Shown here one piece after another: positions 15,376 through 24,032 of a stretch of DNA of 59,513 nucleotides. The notes under the pieces are model-generated. The model did not search any database. It was not told the DNA's origin and saw only the letters and a program-made list of their open reading frames with translations. Positions within the stretch are counted from its first letter, which is position 1. Every line of letters starts with the position of its first letter. The stretch spans positions 1 to 59,513 of IMG/VR virus record IMGVR_UViG_3300048014_000052. The stretch is one strand, 5' to 3'. A program made the position numbers and the translations under genes. Source of the stretch: a virus.

Positions 15376-16383
15376 ATGCCCGGCAATCCACAACTAAGCG
15401 ACGTCCACGTTAATGGGCCGCTGATCACGATGTCAGTGGCCTACATTCAGGACGAAGCGGGCTTTGTCGCCGACCGGGTATTCGCCAACCTGCCGGTCAT
15501 GAAGCAGTCCGACAGGTATTACACCTATTCGCGGGCTGACTTTAACCGCGACGAGATGGACGAGCGGGCGCCTGGCGCCGAGTCCTCGGGCAATGGCTAC
15601 GATCTCGACAACACGCCGACGTACTTCGCCACGGTCTATGCGTTCCACAAGGATGTGAACGATCAGATCCGGGCCAACAGCGACTCCGTTCTTGCTCCAG
15701 ATCGCGACGCGACGATTTTCTGCACCCAAAAGGCGCTGATCAAGCGCGAGATCACTTGGGCCAATAGGTTCTTTACCACCGGGGTGTGGAACTACGGCGC
15801 GGTCGGGGTGGCGGCGTCGCCTGTGGGCGAGGAATTCCTCCAGTGGGACAACGCCGACTCGACGCCGATCGAAGAAATCCGCTACGCCAAGCGGGTCGTT
15901 CAGCAGGCCACGGGCTTCAAGCCCAATATCGCCGTCATGGGCAAGATCGTCTTTGACACCCTGATCGACCACCCGGAATTCATCGACCGGATCAAGTACA
16001 ACTTCGCTCAGGGCGTGGCCGCCGTGGCCAATGAGCGCATCATGGCGCAGCTCTTCGGTCTCGAAGAGGTGCTCGTCATGGAGGCGGTCTATAACACCGC
16101 GCCCCGCGGGCAACCGGAAAACAGCCAGTTCATCGGGGGCAACAACCTCCTCCTGGCCTATCGGACCAAGACGCCTGGCATGATGGTCCCCTCCTGCGGC
16201 TACACGTTCAGCTGGAACGGCTGGCTGGGCGCCACGGGCATGGGCCACCGGATCAGCAGCTTCCGGATGGAGTGGCTCAAGTCCGACCGGATCGAAATCG
16301 AAATGGCTTATGACCAAAAGGTCGTCGGCGCCGATCTGGGCTTCTTCTTCTCAAACTGCGTCGGCACGATTGAGTCGATCTGA
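15376..16383 (+). CDS. major capsid protein (HK97 fold)
   Basis: A 335-aa capsid subunit. It begins with a short lead containing SDVHVNGPL (residues 8-16), then MSVAYIQDEAGFVADRVFAN and NLPVMKQSDRYYTYSRADF. The middle has IAVMGKIVFDTLIDHPEFIDRIKY and the end RISSFRMEWLKSDRIEIEMAYDQ. These are typical of HK97-fold capsid proteins in phages with Mu F and XkdF genes. A strong AAAGGAG lies before ATG 15376. It is expected to be the most abundant virion protein. Confidence 0.9.
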   Translation: MPGNPQLSDVHVNGPLITMSVAYIQDEAGFVADRVFANLPVMKQSDRYYTYSRADFNRDEMDERAPGAESSGNGYDLDNTPTYFATVYAFHKDVNDQIRANSDSVLAPDRDATIFCTQKALIKREITWANRFFTTGVWNYGAVGVAASPVGEEFLQWDNADSTPIEEIRYAKRVVQQATGFKPNIAVMGKIVFDTLIDHPEFIDRIKYNFAQGVAAVANERIMAQLFGLEEVLVMEAVYNTAPRGQPENSQFIGGNNLLLAYRTKTPGMMVPSCGYTFSWNGWLGATGMGHRISSFRMEWLKSDRIEIEMAYDQKVVGADLGFFFSNCVGTIESI

Positions 16384-16796
16384 TGCGTGAGGTTTTCCGC
16401 GAGCCGTTCGACCCCGGTAAGACCTTCGTGGTCTGCCGGCCCGTGCGGCTTGGCGGAAGGCCTCTAGCGGTCGGCGCTGTATTCCCGCGTGACCGCGTGG
16501 AGCTTCGACGCCTTCGTCAGCTCTACGACTCCCGAATGCTCGGTTACCCGGGCGAGACAGGTCGCCAGCGTGTCAGGCCCACAAGCCCGGTGCGCGTGCG
16601 ACTCGGGGCCGGGAGCGCGGCCGCCATGCCCGTGCCTCCGGTCCCGATCCCGGACGGCTGGCGGGATCTTGAATGGATCCCAATGCAGGTTCTGGCGCGT
16701 AAATTCACCAAGGCTACTGCCCCGACGCGCGAAGAGTGCATTGAGGCCATTGAGACCGAGATCATGAGGCGGGAGCGCCGCCGTGAGCCTGCTTGA
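16383..16796 (+). CDS. hypothetical protein between capsid and connectors
   Basis: A 137-aa protein starting at a TGATG overlap with the capsid stop. The segment VELRRLRQLYDSRMLGYPGE (about 39-58) is a recurring motif in small proteins coded after capsid genes, and DGWRDLEWIPMQVLARKFT is helical. It is possibly a connector accessory. The middle is Pro- and Arg-rich. It overlaps the next gene by 14 nt. Confidence 0.6.
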   Translation: MREVFREPFDPGKTFVVCRPVRLGGRPLAVGAVFPRDRVELRRLRQLYDSRMLGYPGETGRQRVRPTSPVRVRLGAGSAAAMPVPPVPIPDGWRDLEWIPMQVLARKFTKATAPTREECIEAIETEIMRRERRREPA

Positions 16797-17172
16797 TCAG
16801 ATCCCGGCCCAAATCTATGCGGGCTTCCGGGGCAAGCTGAGGCTTGCGACGCTTTGGCGATCAGTCCCATCCATCTCGGCCGGTCTTGATGAGAACGGCG
16901 ACCCCTTGGCGGCCATGATTGAGACCTGGGCCTGCCAGGGTTTCACGGACAAGTACTCGGACTATTTTCGCCTTAAGGGAGATGTCCCTGAGACGGACGC
17001 CAAGGTCTGCATCTTCGGGGCCAGCCTGCCGGTCGGCATCCGACCCCAGAAGGATGACAAAGTGCTGATCGCTGGCCAGTGGTGGCAGATCAGAAACCCT
17101 CAGACCGATCCCGCCGATGCTCTGTGGACCTGCCAGTCCTTCGTCTGCGCCGCCCCAACCCTGCTATCCTGA
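16783..17172 (+). CDS. head-tail joining / head-closure-like protein
   Basis: A 129-aa protein with a conserved neck-protein layout: MSLLDQIPAQIYAGFRGKL, then an all-beta core with FTDKYSDYFRLKGDVPETDAK, VLIAGQWWQIRNPQTDPADA and a terminal beta strand. Head-closure proteins of this size seal the portal after packaging. The GTG start overlaps the previous gene. The stop overlaps the next gene (TGATG). Confidence 0.65.
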   Translation: MSLLDQIPAQIYAGFRGKLRLATLWRSVPSISAGLDENGDPLAAMIETWACQGFTDKYSDYFRLKGDVPETDAKVCIFGASLPVGIRPQKDDKVLIAGQWWQIRNPQTDPADALWTCQSFVCAAPTLLS

Positions 17173-17594
17173 TGGCCGTGACCTGGGATAGCGGCGCTCT
17201 GGAAACCAAGGTGCGTCAGGCCTGTGTGCGGGTGGTCGCCAAGACGGGCGGCGTCATCCTGGAAGAGGGCTCGCGTCTGATCGCTTCGCCGCCCAAGACC
17301 GGTCGCATTTACGAGCGCGACAATCCCCGTCGCATCCACCAAGCCTCCGCTCCCGGTGAGGCGCCGGCAACCGACCTTGGTAAACTGCTGGCGTCTGGCG
17401 AGGTCATCCTGGAGCCACAGACTCCAGACCGCATTTCGGCGCGCGTGAATTGGGGCGCTGAGTACGCGCTGGATCTTGAACTCGGGACCAAGAAAATCGA
17501 ACCACGGCCGTTCGCCAGGCCAGCGCTTGCCCATGCCGAACCGGGTTTCGTCGCCGAGGCCAAGGCCGAGATTGAAGGCGCGGTGCGGGCATGA
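17172..17594 (+). CDS. HK97 gp10-like neck/tail-completion protein
   Basis: A 140-aa protein with an amphipathic N-terminal helix (ALETKVRQACVRVVAKTGGV), a central SPPKTGRIY, and the family mark RPFARPALAHAEPGFVAEA near the C-terminus (the gp10 RPF-x-RPA pattern). It lies in the canonical order head closure, gp10-like, DUF3168-like, tail tube. The start at ATG 17172 overlaps the stop upstream. Confidence 0.8.
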   Translation: MAVTWDSGALETKVRQACVRVVAKTGGVILEEGSRLIASPPKTGRIYERDNPRRIHQASAPGEAPATDLGKLLASGEVILEPQTPDRISARVNWGAEYALDLELGTKKIEPRPFARPALAHAEPGFVAEAKAEIEGAVRA

Positions 17595-18028
17595 ATGACG
17601 TTGATGTCGGGCCCGCGATCCTGGCGGCGCTCCAGAGCAATCCCGCGATCACGGGTCTGTTGTCGATCTGGACGGGCGAGCCCGCGATTTTCAACCGTCG
17701 GCCACCCCCCGACGACGCCGAATATCCGCTGGCGATGATCAGTCCGGATATCAGCATAGGGGATCAGGATTTCCTCAAGACGCGCATCCCGGTCGTGCGG
17801 CGCGATATCACCATCTTTGGCGAACAGCCGGACCAGTATCGAGCGGTCGACACAGCGGCGCGCAAAATCCGCACGCAGTTTCACCGCGTCCGGAGTAGCC
17901 TCGTCGTGGACGGCTTTTCCATCGTCGATATCGTGGTATCGGGACCCCGCGCGGCGCCGGCGGACGATCAGAAACTCGTCGCGCGCGCGTGTCTGCTGAC
18001 GATCAAGCTTCGGGACTTGAGCACATGA
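17591..18028 (+). CDS. DUF3168 / gp17-like tail-completion protein
   Basis: A 145-aa protein with ILAALQSNPAITGLLSIWTG, YPLAMISPDISIGDQDFL, an oligomer-interface strand RRDITIFGEQPDQYRAVDTA and a terminal VARACLLTIKLRD. This is the pattern of the gp17/DUF3168 tail terminator family that caps the tail tube at the neck. ATG 17591 overlaps the previous stop by 4 nt. A 106-nt leader region follows before the tail-tube gene. Confidence 0.75.
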   Translation: MNDVDVGPAILAALQSNPAITGLLSIWTGEPAIFNRRPPPDDAEYPLAMISPDISIGDQDFLKTRIPVVRRDITIFGEQPDQYRAVDTAARKIRTQFHRVRSSLVVDGFSIVDIVVSGPRAAPADDQKLVARACLLTIKLRDLST

Positions 18029-18134
18029 GGCCAATGCCTCACCATGCTGGAAGTTCCATTAGCCCATTCGGGCCTTGGGCAAGCCCGTGTCGCAGCGTCG
18101 TGAGGACGCCGCCATCCCTTGAAGGAGCCTCCCT
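18029..18134 (+). promoter_or_regulatory. leader with GCGTC-GTGAG-GACGC hairpin, copy 3
   Basis: A CGGGC/GCCCG stem-loop (about 18069-18087) is followed by GCAGCGTCGTGAGGACGCCG. The stem arms are at 18095-18099 and 18105-18109. The stem is identical to copies 1 and 2 while the last loop base differs (GTGAG, not GTGAT). GAAGGAG then leads to the tail-tube ATG. Confidence 0.7.
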
Positions 18135-18614
18135 ATGACGGAGCCGGTCGGCAATGTGAACACAGCTGGCGGCGTTGATATCGCCATCGGCACCACGGTC
18201 GTCTGCACGACTTTGGCCCAATATGAGGCCGACACCTACGTCTCCATCGGCGAGGTGGAGGACGGTGGACAGGTCGGCGATGAGGCCGCGTCCGTGCCAT
18301 TTACGTCTCTGGCGAATAGCCGCACCCAGAAATACAAGGGGCCCTATGACGCCGGAACCATGGCCGTTGTGTGCGGCTCCGTCACAAACGACCCGGGCCA
18401 GATCGCCCTTACCGAGGCCGTGGCGACCAAGTTCAATTACAATTTTTGTGTCACCTTGGCGGACCCCGTGACACTCACGGGCGAGCCAACGACGCTTTAC
18501 TTCTCGGCTCAGGTGATGAGCGAACGGCGGAACATCGGCACGGCGTCCAATATCATCAAGCGGACTTTCAACCTCGGGATCAACACGGCGATCACCGAGG
18601 TGGCGCCCACCTAA
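18135..18614 (+). CDS. major tail tube protein
   Basis: A 159-aa protein with the tail-tube layout: GGVDIAIGTTVVCTTLAQYE, SIGEVEDGGQVGDEAASVPF, RTQKYKGPYDAGTMAVVCG, and late beta strands ending FSAQVMSERRNIGTASN. This is the usual gpV/TP901-type two-sheet barrel that stacks as hexamers. It sits before the tail chaperone and tape measure, and behind its own leader hairpin, consistent with high expression. Confidence 0.82.
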   Translation: MTEPVGNVNTAGGVDIAIGTTVVCTTLAQYEADTYVSIGEVEDGGQVGDEAASVPFTSLANSRTQKYKGPYDAGTMAVVCGSVTNDPGQIALTEAVATKFNYNFCVTLADPVTLTGEPTTLYFSAQVMSERRNIGTASNIIKRTFNLGINTAITEVAPT

Positions 18615-18633
18615 GGGCTAACTGGAGGGGATC

Positions 18634-19038
18634 ATGGCTGACCCTAAGATTGGCGAGAACACACTGGAAATCACACTGGCGGATGAGCCTCATCCCGTCG
18701 TGCTGACCTGCGACGTCGGAGCGTGCATCCGGCTTTGTAATCAGCGCGGTGGCTTGGACACACCCATGGGATTTCAAGGCCCCCACGACAATGTGACCAC
18801 TCGGCTCCTGAGCATGGATATTTCCACCATGGCGGAAATCATCCGCGCGGGGCGCAATATCCGGCCCGGGGCCGTCCCTGATCTCGAAGCCAAAATCTTC
18901 AAGACTGGGCTTTTCAATGTGGTCACTCAGCTCGCGCCGTTTATCGGCATGGTGAAGAACGGCGGCGTGAGAGAGCCTGAAGCGACCGAGGATAGCGGGG
19001 GCGCAGCGGGTAAGGACGAGCGCCCTCCGAAAGCCTGA
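18634..19038 (+). CDS. tail assembly chaperone, short form
   Basis: A 134-aa protein with LEITLADEPHPVVLTCDVGA and CIRLCNQRGGL, plus DISTMAEIIRAG, matching the GTA gp10-like tail-chaperone family. It ends in a flexible acidic tail. The reading frame ends at codons CCT-CCG-AAA-GCC-TGA. A second, -1-frame ORF overlaps this end and carries the expected chaperone extension, so a frameshifted long form is likely, as in lambda G/GT. Confidence 0.75.
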   Translation: MADPKIGENTLEITLADEPHPVVLTCDVGACIRLCNQRGGLDTPMGFQGPHDNVTTRLLSMDISTMAEIIRAGRNIRPGAVPDLEAKIFKTGLFNVVTQLAPFIGMVKNGGVREPEATEDSGGAAGKDERPPKA

Positions 19039-19334
19039 CGCCCAGCGAGTTCTACGTCTGGATCGTCAAGATCGGGTGCGGTCGTCTCGGGTGGAGTCAG
19101 CGGGAGGTTTATGAATCGGATCCGCAGGTGATCCTCTTGGCCTACCAAGGCTATTGCGAGGAGCGCGAGGAGACGGAGCGGATGATGTACGGCGCGCAGG
19201 GCATTCGCCTTCCGGAGCGCATTTCCAAGCCCCGCTCGGCTCAAAACCATGCGGATGAATGGCGCATCTTCACCGTGGGGCATAATGCTCGGATGAGACA
19301 TCATCAGCGCCGAAAGCCCAACCCCAATGGCTGA
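19014..19334 (+). CDS. tail assembly chaperone extension (-1 frame)
   Basis: Open from 19014 in the -1 frame relative to the upstream gene. After the overlap it reads SLTPSEFYVWIVKIGCGRLG, then WSQREVYESDPQVILLAYQG and a Glu-rich helix. The conserved part begins at the upstream stop, before any ATG or GTG start in this frame (the first is GTG 19128), so it must be made by frameshifting. A non-canonical slip at CCGAAAG (19028-19034 region) is the best candidate. It ends 8 nt inside the tape-measure gene. Confidence 0.65.
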   Translation, partial: GRAPSESLTPSEFYVWIVKIGCGRLGWSQREVYESDPQVILLAYQGYCEEREETERMMYGAQGIRLPERISKPRSAQNHADEWRIFTVGHNARMRHHQRRKPNPNG

Positions 19335-22300
19335 CAATGATGAGAATGTGGTCGGCTCAGCCAGCGTCCGCGTCACTGCGGATCTAACGGATTTCAACGC
19401 GGGCCTCGCCAAAGCAAAAGCGGCCACCCAGGCGTTCGACACCCAGGCCAGCACCGGCTTCAAGAACGTCGCGCAAGCCCTTGAGGGCCTGAACCAGCGC
19501 CAGCGCCAGCTTATGGAAGGGCTTCTGGCCGCCAACGCGACTGAGCGCGAGGCTCAAGCCCTTTTGGGTCGCACGGCGGAAGGCCAGAAGCTTGCGGCCA
19601 CCTATGCTCAACTCCGCGCCCAGGCCGCTAAGGAGGCCGCTCAGGCGGATGTGGCCGGCGCTCAGTCAGCGGCCCAAGCCGCGCAGACGCGCCTCGCCAT
19701 GGATCGCGCCGCGGTCGAACAGCTTCGCACCCGCATGGGCCTTACGCGGCAGATGTTCGGCGATGAGACAGCGTCCGCGACCGCGGCGGCCAAAGCTCAG
19801 GAGGCGATCGCGGCGTCGACGCTCGCTTTCCGGATGCGGACCGCGAAACAATGGTCGGCGGCCGAGAAGGCGGCGGCGGCCGAGGTCGCGGCTGCGGCTG
19901 CGGCGGGTGAGCGCGCGGCGGTCAAGGAAGCGGAGTCGACTCTCGCGCTACGGCGTCGGATTACCGCTCAGCGCATTCAGGAAGAGACCCAGACCGCTCG
20001 CCAGCGCGAGACGCTCCTTCGGCAGACGACCCCGATGTACCGGGCCGAAAGCCAGCGCGACACCACCATTGGGACCGCGAACCGCCTTCGGGATTCGGGC
20101 GCGATATCGGACGCCGAACACGCCGCGGCCATCGCGGGCGCGACAGCGCAATATGAGAAAATGGTCGGCGCCGCCGAAAAGGCCGCCGAGGCCACCGGCC
20201 ATGTCCGGACCGGCACGGCTGGCGTTGTGAGCGAAATCTTAGTGCTGGGGCGAGAATTCGTCCGCGGCAATTTCTCTAGAGCGGCCGGGTCGTTGTCTAT
20301 TTTGGGGGATCGGCTCGGCATACTGCCTGCGCTTCTGAACCCCGTGGCGCTGGGCTTCATCGCCGTGGGGACTGCGATCGCGGGAGCGACGGCCACAGGC
20401 GTGCTCTACGAAGAGCAACAGCGCCGCATCCAGAACATCGCCGGCGGCGCTGGCCTGCGGTCGGGCGCGAGCTTTTCCGACATCACGACCGAGGCCCAAA
20501 GGTCCGCCACCGGATCTGGCCAAGCCTACAGCCAGACCCTTGATGTCATTGAGGCCATGGCCAAGGCCGGGGTGCAGGGCGAGCAGACCCGCGAAAGCAT
20601 CGGGGCGCTCCTCGCCACCTACGCGCGCCTCAACGACGAGAAGCCGGCCAAAGCCCAGGAAGACATCGCCCGCGCGATGCTTCTCACCCGCGATGGCGTC
20701 AAGGGCGCGAACGAGGCGCTCGAAATTCTGGTTAAGACCGGCGCCAACTACACCGGCGCCCAGATGGACCAAATCCGCGCGGCCGCCGCGGCGAACGACA
20801 TCCTGCAAGTCCAGAATCTTCTCTGGCAGGGCGTTACTAGGCACATTGATGACGCGACCAAGGCAGGGATCGGACAGGCCAACTGGCTCGACAAGGCGAT
20901 ATCCTGGTGGAAGGGCCTGGGCGATCAAATCGGCTATGCGTCCGCGAATTTCGCCTATTACACCGAACTCGCGAACGCCGATCCGGCAACACGCGCCAAG
21001 CTGATCAGCGAGCGCGCCGGCCAACAGCGGGCGAAGGATCAAGCGACGAACCGCTTGGCCCAACAGGGCGGCGCGACGAATGATCAGCTTTACGCGACGC
21101 AGCTGTATCTCCAGTCTCCCGCCGGCGAAGACGAGCAGTCCTATCAGGACGCCAAGCAGAAGCGCGCCGCAGTGGCCAAGGCGGTCGCGGATGACCAAGC
21201 TGCGGCCAGGGCGTCCCCGAGTGCGGCCGCGAGCCAGAGGCTTGCGCGAGATCTTCAATTGCAGGCCGCCTATAACGACACGGTGGCGCGCTACGTGCCC
21301 CTGGCGCAGCGCAAGGCCGAAATCGACGAAAAGCAGGGTCAACTCGCGATCGCGCGGCGCGGACATGATGCGGCCCGCGTTCGTCAGCTTGAGCAGGAAA
21401 TCGTCGGGCTACAGGCCGGAACGCGAGTCGTGTCCAATGCGGACCTCGCGCAGGAAGCCCGCGGCGCCGGCGACCGAGCTGCTGATCGGGTGCGACCTGA
21501 CCGTTCAGCCATCAGCGAGACCAACAGCGTCGCGGCCAAGAATGCTGATGCGACGGCCGAACTCGCGTTGGCGGCGGCCTATGAGCAGGGCCGGGGCCCC
21601 GCGCTGATCGCCGAAGCGCAGCGCAAGGCCGTTACCGAGGCGACGCGTAAGGGAAAGGCCGAGACGGATGCTTTGCGCCAAGCCGAACTCAACCTCGCGA
21701 CCGCGACCGCCGCCAAGGATGCGGCCAAGGAAATCGCTGATCTGGAGGCCAAGACCAAGGCGCAGGCCGCCTACAATGATCAGGTCGCAAAAGGCGAAAT
21801 CACGCGCGCTCAGGCGTCACGTCGCGCCGAGCAGGATGTGCAGTCGGGCAATCTTCAAAGCATCGCCAATTCGGCCACGGGGCCAGCGCGCACAGCCCTG
21901 CAGGCACTGATCGCTCGCCAAGCCTCGGCGGCTGACGCGGCCAATGACCAAGCCGACACCGCTGAACTCGTGGACAAGGTGCGCAAACAGCAGGACGAGC
22001 TGGATGCGATCCGGGCGAAAATCGCCAATGTCGGAAAGCCAAAAGGTGAGCAGGACATCGCCGCCGCGCGCCTTGCAGCGACCCAGGATATCGGAACGCA
22101 CACTGCGGCTACGGCGCTCGGCAAGACCTTCGTGGACAATGCTGGCCAGAAGGCCGCGTTGGACAACGCCCTGGCGGCGGCCAATGCTAATAAGGAGCTC
22201 ACAAAGACGGTCACGGATGAGATCGAAAAACTGAACACGCTGAGGGCCACGATGGGCCAGACTTACCAAGAAGTCGCGCGCTACACCGAGTATCAGAAGC

Positions 22301-23337
22301 TCCTCGACGAGGCCAAGCAGAAGGGAATCCCGCTCGACGACGCGGAGAGGCAAAAGCTCCAGCAGCTTGCGCAGGGCTATGCGCAGGCGTCGGAGCAAAT
22401 CCGGCTGCTGACGGAGAAGCAAAATGCGGCCAAAACCGCAGCCCAATCGCTCGCCGAGACTTTCGCTGGCGGCATTGAGTCAATGCTCTACAGCGGTGAG
22501 AAGTTCAACCAAGTGGCGGCGCAGATCAGCCGGTCGCTCGGTAAGGAGGCCCTGGAGGGCGTCCTGACGGGCGGTGGGCCTTTTGCGGGCCTCCTGGGCA
22601 CCGCGCAGGGCTCGGGCCCGAACAGCGCCAATGGCGGCCTGTTATCGGGCCTTTTCGGCGCCGCTCTCGGGGTCGGGGGCGCGGGAGGCCAGCGCAAGGG
22701 CCAAAGCGCGTCCGACGCCCTTTATGTCACGGTCGCCGCGGGAGCGTCGTATGGCAACGACGGATCCTATGCGGCGGGCTTTGGCGCGCTCAGCAGCATG
22801 GTTGATCCGGCGCTCGGCGGTTTGGCGGCTGGCGGAGGCACGGGCCCGGGCACGGGCGGCGCCGAGTCCGCGCCACAGGCAACCGGCTACCAAGGGCAGA
22901 GCCCCCTGGCGCTCGGAGTCCAGAACGCCATGCGGAGCGGCGCGACCATGCTGGGAAACACGATCGCGGGCGGCGTGCAGTCCATCGGGCAGTTCTTTCA
23001 CCTGTTTCCCACACAGCCAGCCATGCCGCCCATTGGCGCCGACATGGCGGGACTGTTCCATGAGGGCACATCCTACGTGGGCACTCCAGCGCGCATGATC
23101 CCGGTCAATCCCCAACTCTTCGCCACGGCGCCCAGGCTACACTCGGGGCTTGCTCCCGATGAGTTCCCTGCCATTCTTCAGAAGGGCGAGCGGGTAACAT
23201 CCAAATCCGGGCAATCGGGGGCTGGCGGTAATTTGACTGTCAACATGCACATCACGACGCCCGACACGACATCGTTCGGTCGCTCGTCGAATCAGATGGT
23301 GCGAGAGACCAAGCGGCAGTTTGGCAGGGTGAAGTGA
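19327..23337 (+). CDS. tail tape measure protein
   Basis: A 1336-aa protein, the longest in the genome. It starts with VVGSASVRVTADLTDFNAGL typical of tape measures. Long Ala/Gln/Arg/Glu coiled-coil stretches cover about 30-290 and 540-1050, broken by a hydrophobic segment about 335-360 (ILPALLNPVALGFIAVGTAI). The C-terminus (FHEGTSYVG, then LHSGLAPDEFPAILQKGERV) is the usual tail end. By the rule of about 0.15 nm per residue the tail would be near 200 nm. Confidence 0.93.
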   Translation: MADNDENVVGSASVRVTADLTDFNAGLAKAKAATQAFDTQASTGFKNVAQALEGLNQRQRQLMEGLLAANATEREAQALLGRTAEGQKLAATYAQLRAQAAKEAAQADVAGAQSAAQAAQTRLAMDRAAVEQLRTRMGLTRQMFGDETASATAAAKAQEAIAASTLAFRMRTAKQWSAAEKAAAAEVAAAAAAGERAAVKEAESTLALRRRITAQRIQEETQTARQRETLLRQTTPMYRAESQRDTTIGTANRLRDSGAISDAEHAAAIAGATAQYEKMVGAAEKAAEATGHVRTGTAGVVSEILVLGREFVRGNFSRAAGSLSILGDRLGILPALLNPVALGFIAVGTAIAGATATGVLYEEQQRRIQNIAGGAGLRSGASFSDITTEAQRSATGSGQAYSQTLDVIEAMAKAGVQGEQTRESIGALLATYARLNDEKPAKAQEDIARAMLLTRDGVKGANEALEILVKTGANYTGAQMDQIRAAAAANDILQVQNLLWQGVTRHIDDATKAGIGQANWLDKAISWWKGLGDQIGYASANFAYYTELANADPATRAKLISERAGQQRAKDQATNRLAQQGGATNDQLYATQLYLQSPAGEDEQSYQDAKQKRAAVAKAVADDQAAARASPSAAASQRLARDLQLQAAYNDTVARYVPLAQRKAEIDEKQGQLAIARRGHDAARVRQLEQEIVGLQAGTRVVSNADLAQEARGAGDRAADRVRPDRSAISETNSVAAKNADATAELALAAAYEQGRGPALIAEAQRKAVTEATRKGKAETDALRQAELNLATATAAKDAAKEIADLEAKTKAQAAYNDQVAKGEITRAQASRRAEQDVQSGNLQSIANSATGPARTALQALIARQASAADAANDQADTAELVDKVRKQQDELDAIRAKIANVGKPKGEQDIAAARLAATQDIGTHTAATALGKTFVDNAGQKAALDNALAAANANKELTKTVTDEIEKLNTLRATMGQTYQEVARYTEYQKLLDEAKQKGIPLDDAERQKLQQLAQGYAQASEQIRLLTEKQNAAKTAAQSLAETFAGGIESMLYSGEKFNQVAAQISRSLGKEALEGVLTGGGPFAGLLGTAQGSGPNSANGGLLSGLFGAALGVGGAGGQRKGQSASDALYVTVAAGASYGNDGSYAAGFGALSSMVDPALGGLAAGGGTGPGTGGAESAPQATGYQGQSPLALGVQNAMRSGATMLGNTIAGGVQSIGQFFHLFPTQPAMPPIGADMAGLFHEGTSYVGTPARMIPVNPQLFATAPRLHSGLAPDEFPAILQKGERVTSKSGQSGAGGNLTVNMHITTPDTTSFGRSSNQMVRETKRQFGRVK

Positions 23338-24032
23338 CCAACACCTTCATCGACGAATATCTGCCGGCAGAGGCTCAAGGCTTGCCGTGTATGTCGGCGC
23401 CCAGGTTTTCCACCCGGATCACGCTGGCGAAGTCAGGCGATGAGGCGCGCAACCAAAACTGGTACTCACCGCTGCGACGGTTTTCTCTGCCCGAGGCCGT
23501 GGGAGACCAGGACACGTTTGAGCAGGTGCTGACCTTCTGGCTGAACACCGGCGGCCCGTTCGCCACGTGGCCGTTCCGAGATCCGTTTGAGTTCGCCTCG
23601 TGCGCGCTCAGCGAGGCGAATGTCGAACCCGACTACACCGCTGGCGATCAGCTTCTCGGCGTCGGAAATGGGACCACGACGCAATGGCAGTTGACCAAGG
23701 TCAGACCGCTTGGCGGCGCGAGCTCAGGCTACAGCTACACGCGCACGATAAGCCTGCCGATCCTTTCGACGATTGAGATCGAAATCGACGGCTACGCGCC
23801 GGCCGATTGCCCCGAAGAGCAAGGTGGCCCCTACACCGTGGTGAGCATTACGCGACCGGGGGGCTTGGTAACGATCACGCCTCCCATCAAAGCCGGCGTC
23901 GCGGCCACATGGGGCGGCCTGTTCGACACCGAGGTGAGGTTTGAGGGCGATGATAGCTTTGATCAGGTGATGCACAGCTTTTCGACGACCGGATCCGCGC
24001 CGCTCAATTTCGTTGAAGTCCGGAGGTGTTAG
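23334..24032 (+). CDS. DUF2460 distal tail protein
   Basis: A 232-aa protein of the DUF2460/TIGR02217 family, first gene of the GTA-like tail tip. It contains FSTRITLAKSGDEARNQNW, YSPLRRFSLPEAVG, FWLNTGGPFATWPFRDPFE, then TTTQWQLTK, PYTVVSITRPGGLVTI and the terminal FEGDDSFDQVMHSF. It probably forms the distal ring joining tube to tip. GTG 23334 overlaps the tape-measure stop by 4 nt. Confidence 0.85.
   Translation: MTNTFIDEYLPAEAQGLPCMSAPRFSTRITLAKSGDEARNQNWYSPLRRFSLPEAVGDQDTFEQVLTFWLNTGGPFATWPFRDPFEFASCALSEANVEPDYTAGDQLLGVGNGTTTQWQLTKVRPLGGASSGYSYTRTISLPILSTIEIEIDGYAPADCPEEQGGPYTVVSITRPGGLVTITPPIKAGVAATWGGLFDTEVRFEGDDSFDQVMHSFSTTGSAPLNFVEVRRC

Noticed and set aside
15433-16317. 294-aa frame on the minus strand
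   Set aside because: It lies wholly antisense to the recognised major capsid gene. Such long shadows are common in GC-rich DNA, and the sequence has no family pattern.
20239-21366. 375-aa minus-strand frame
   Set aside because: Antisense to the tape-measure coiled coil; Arg/Leu/Gly-rich shadow without start signals.
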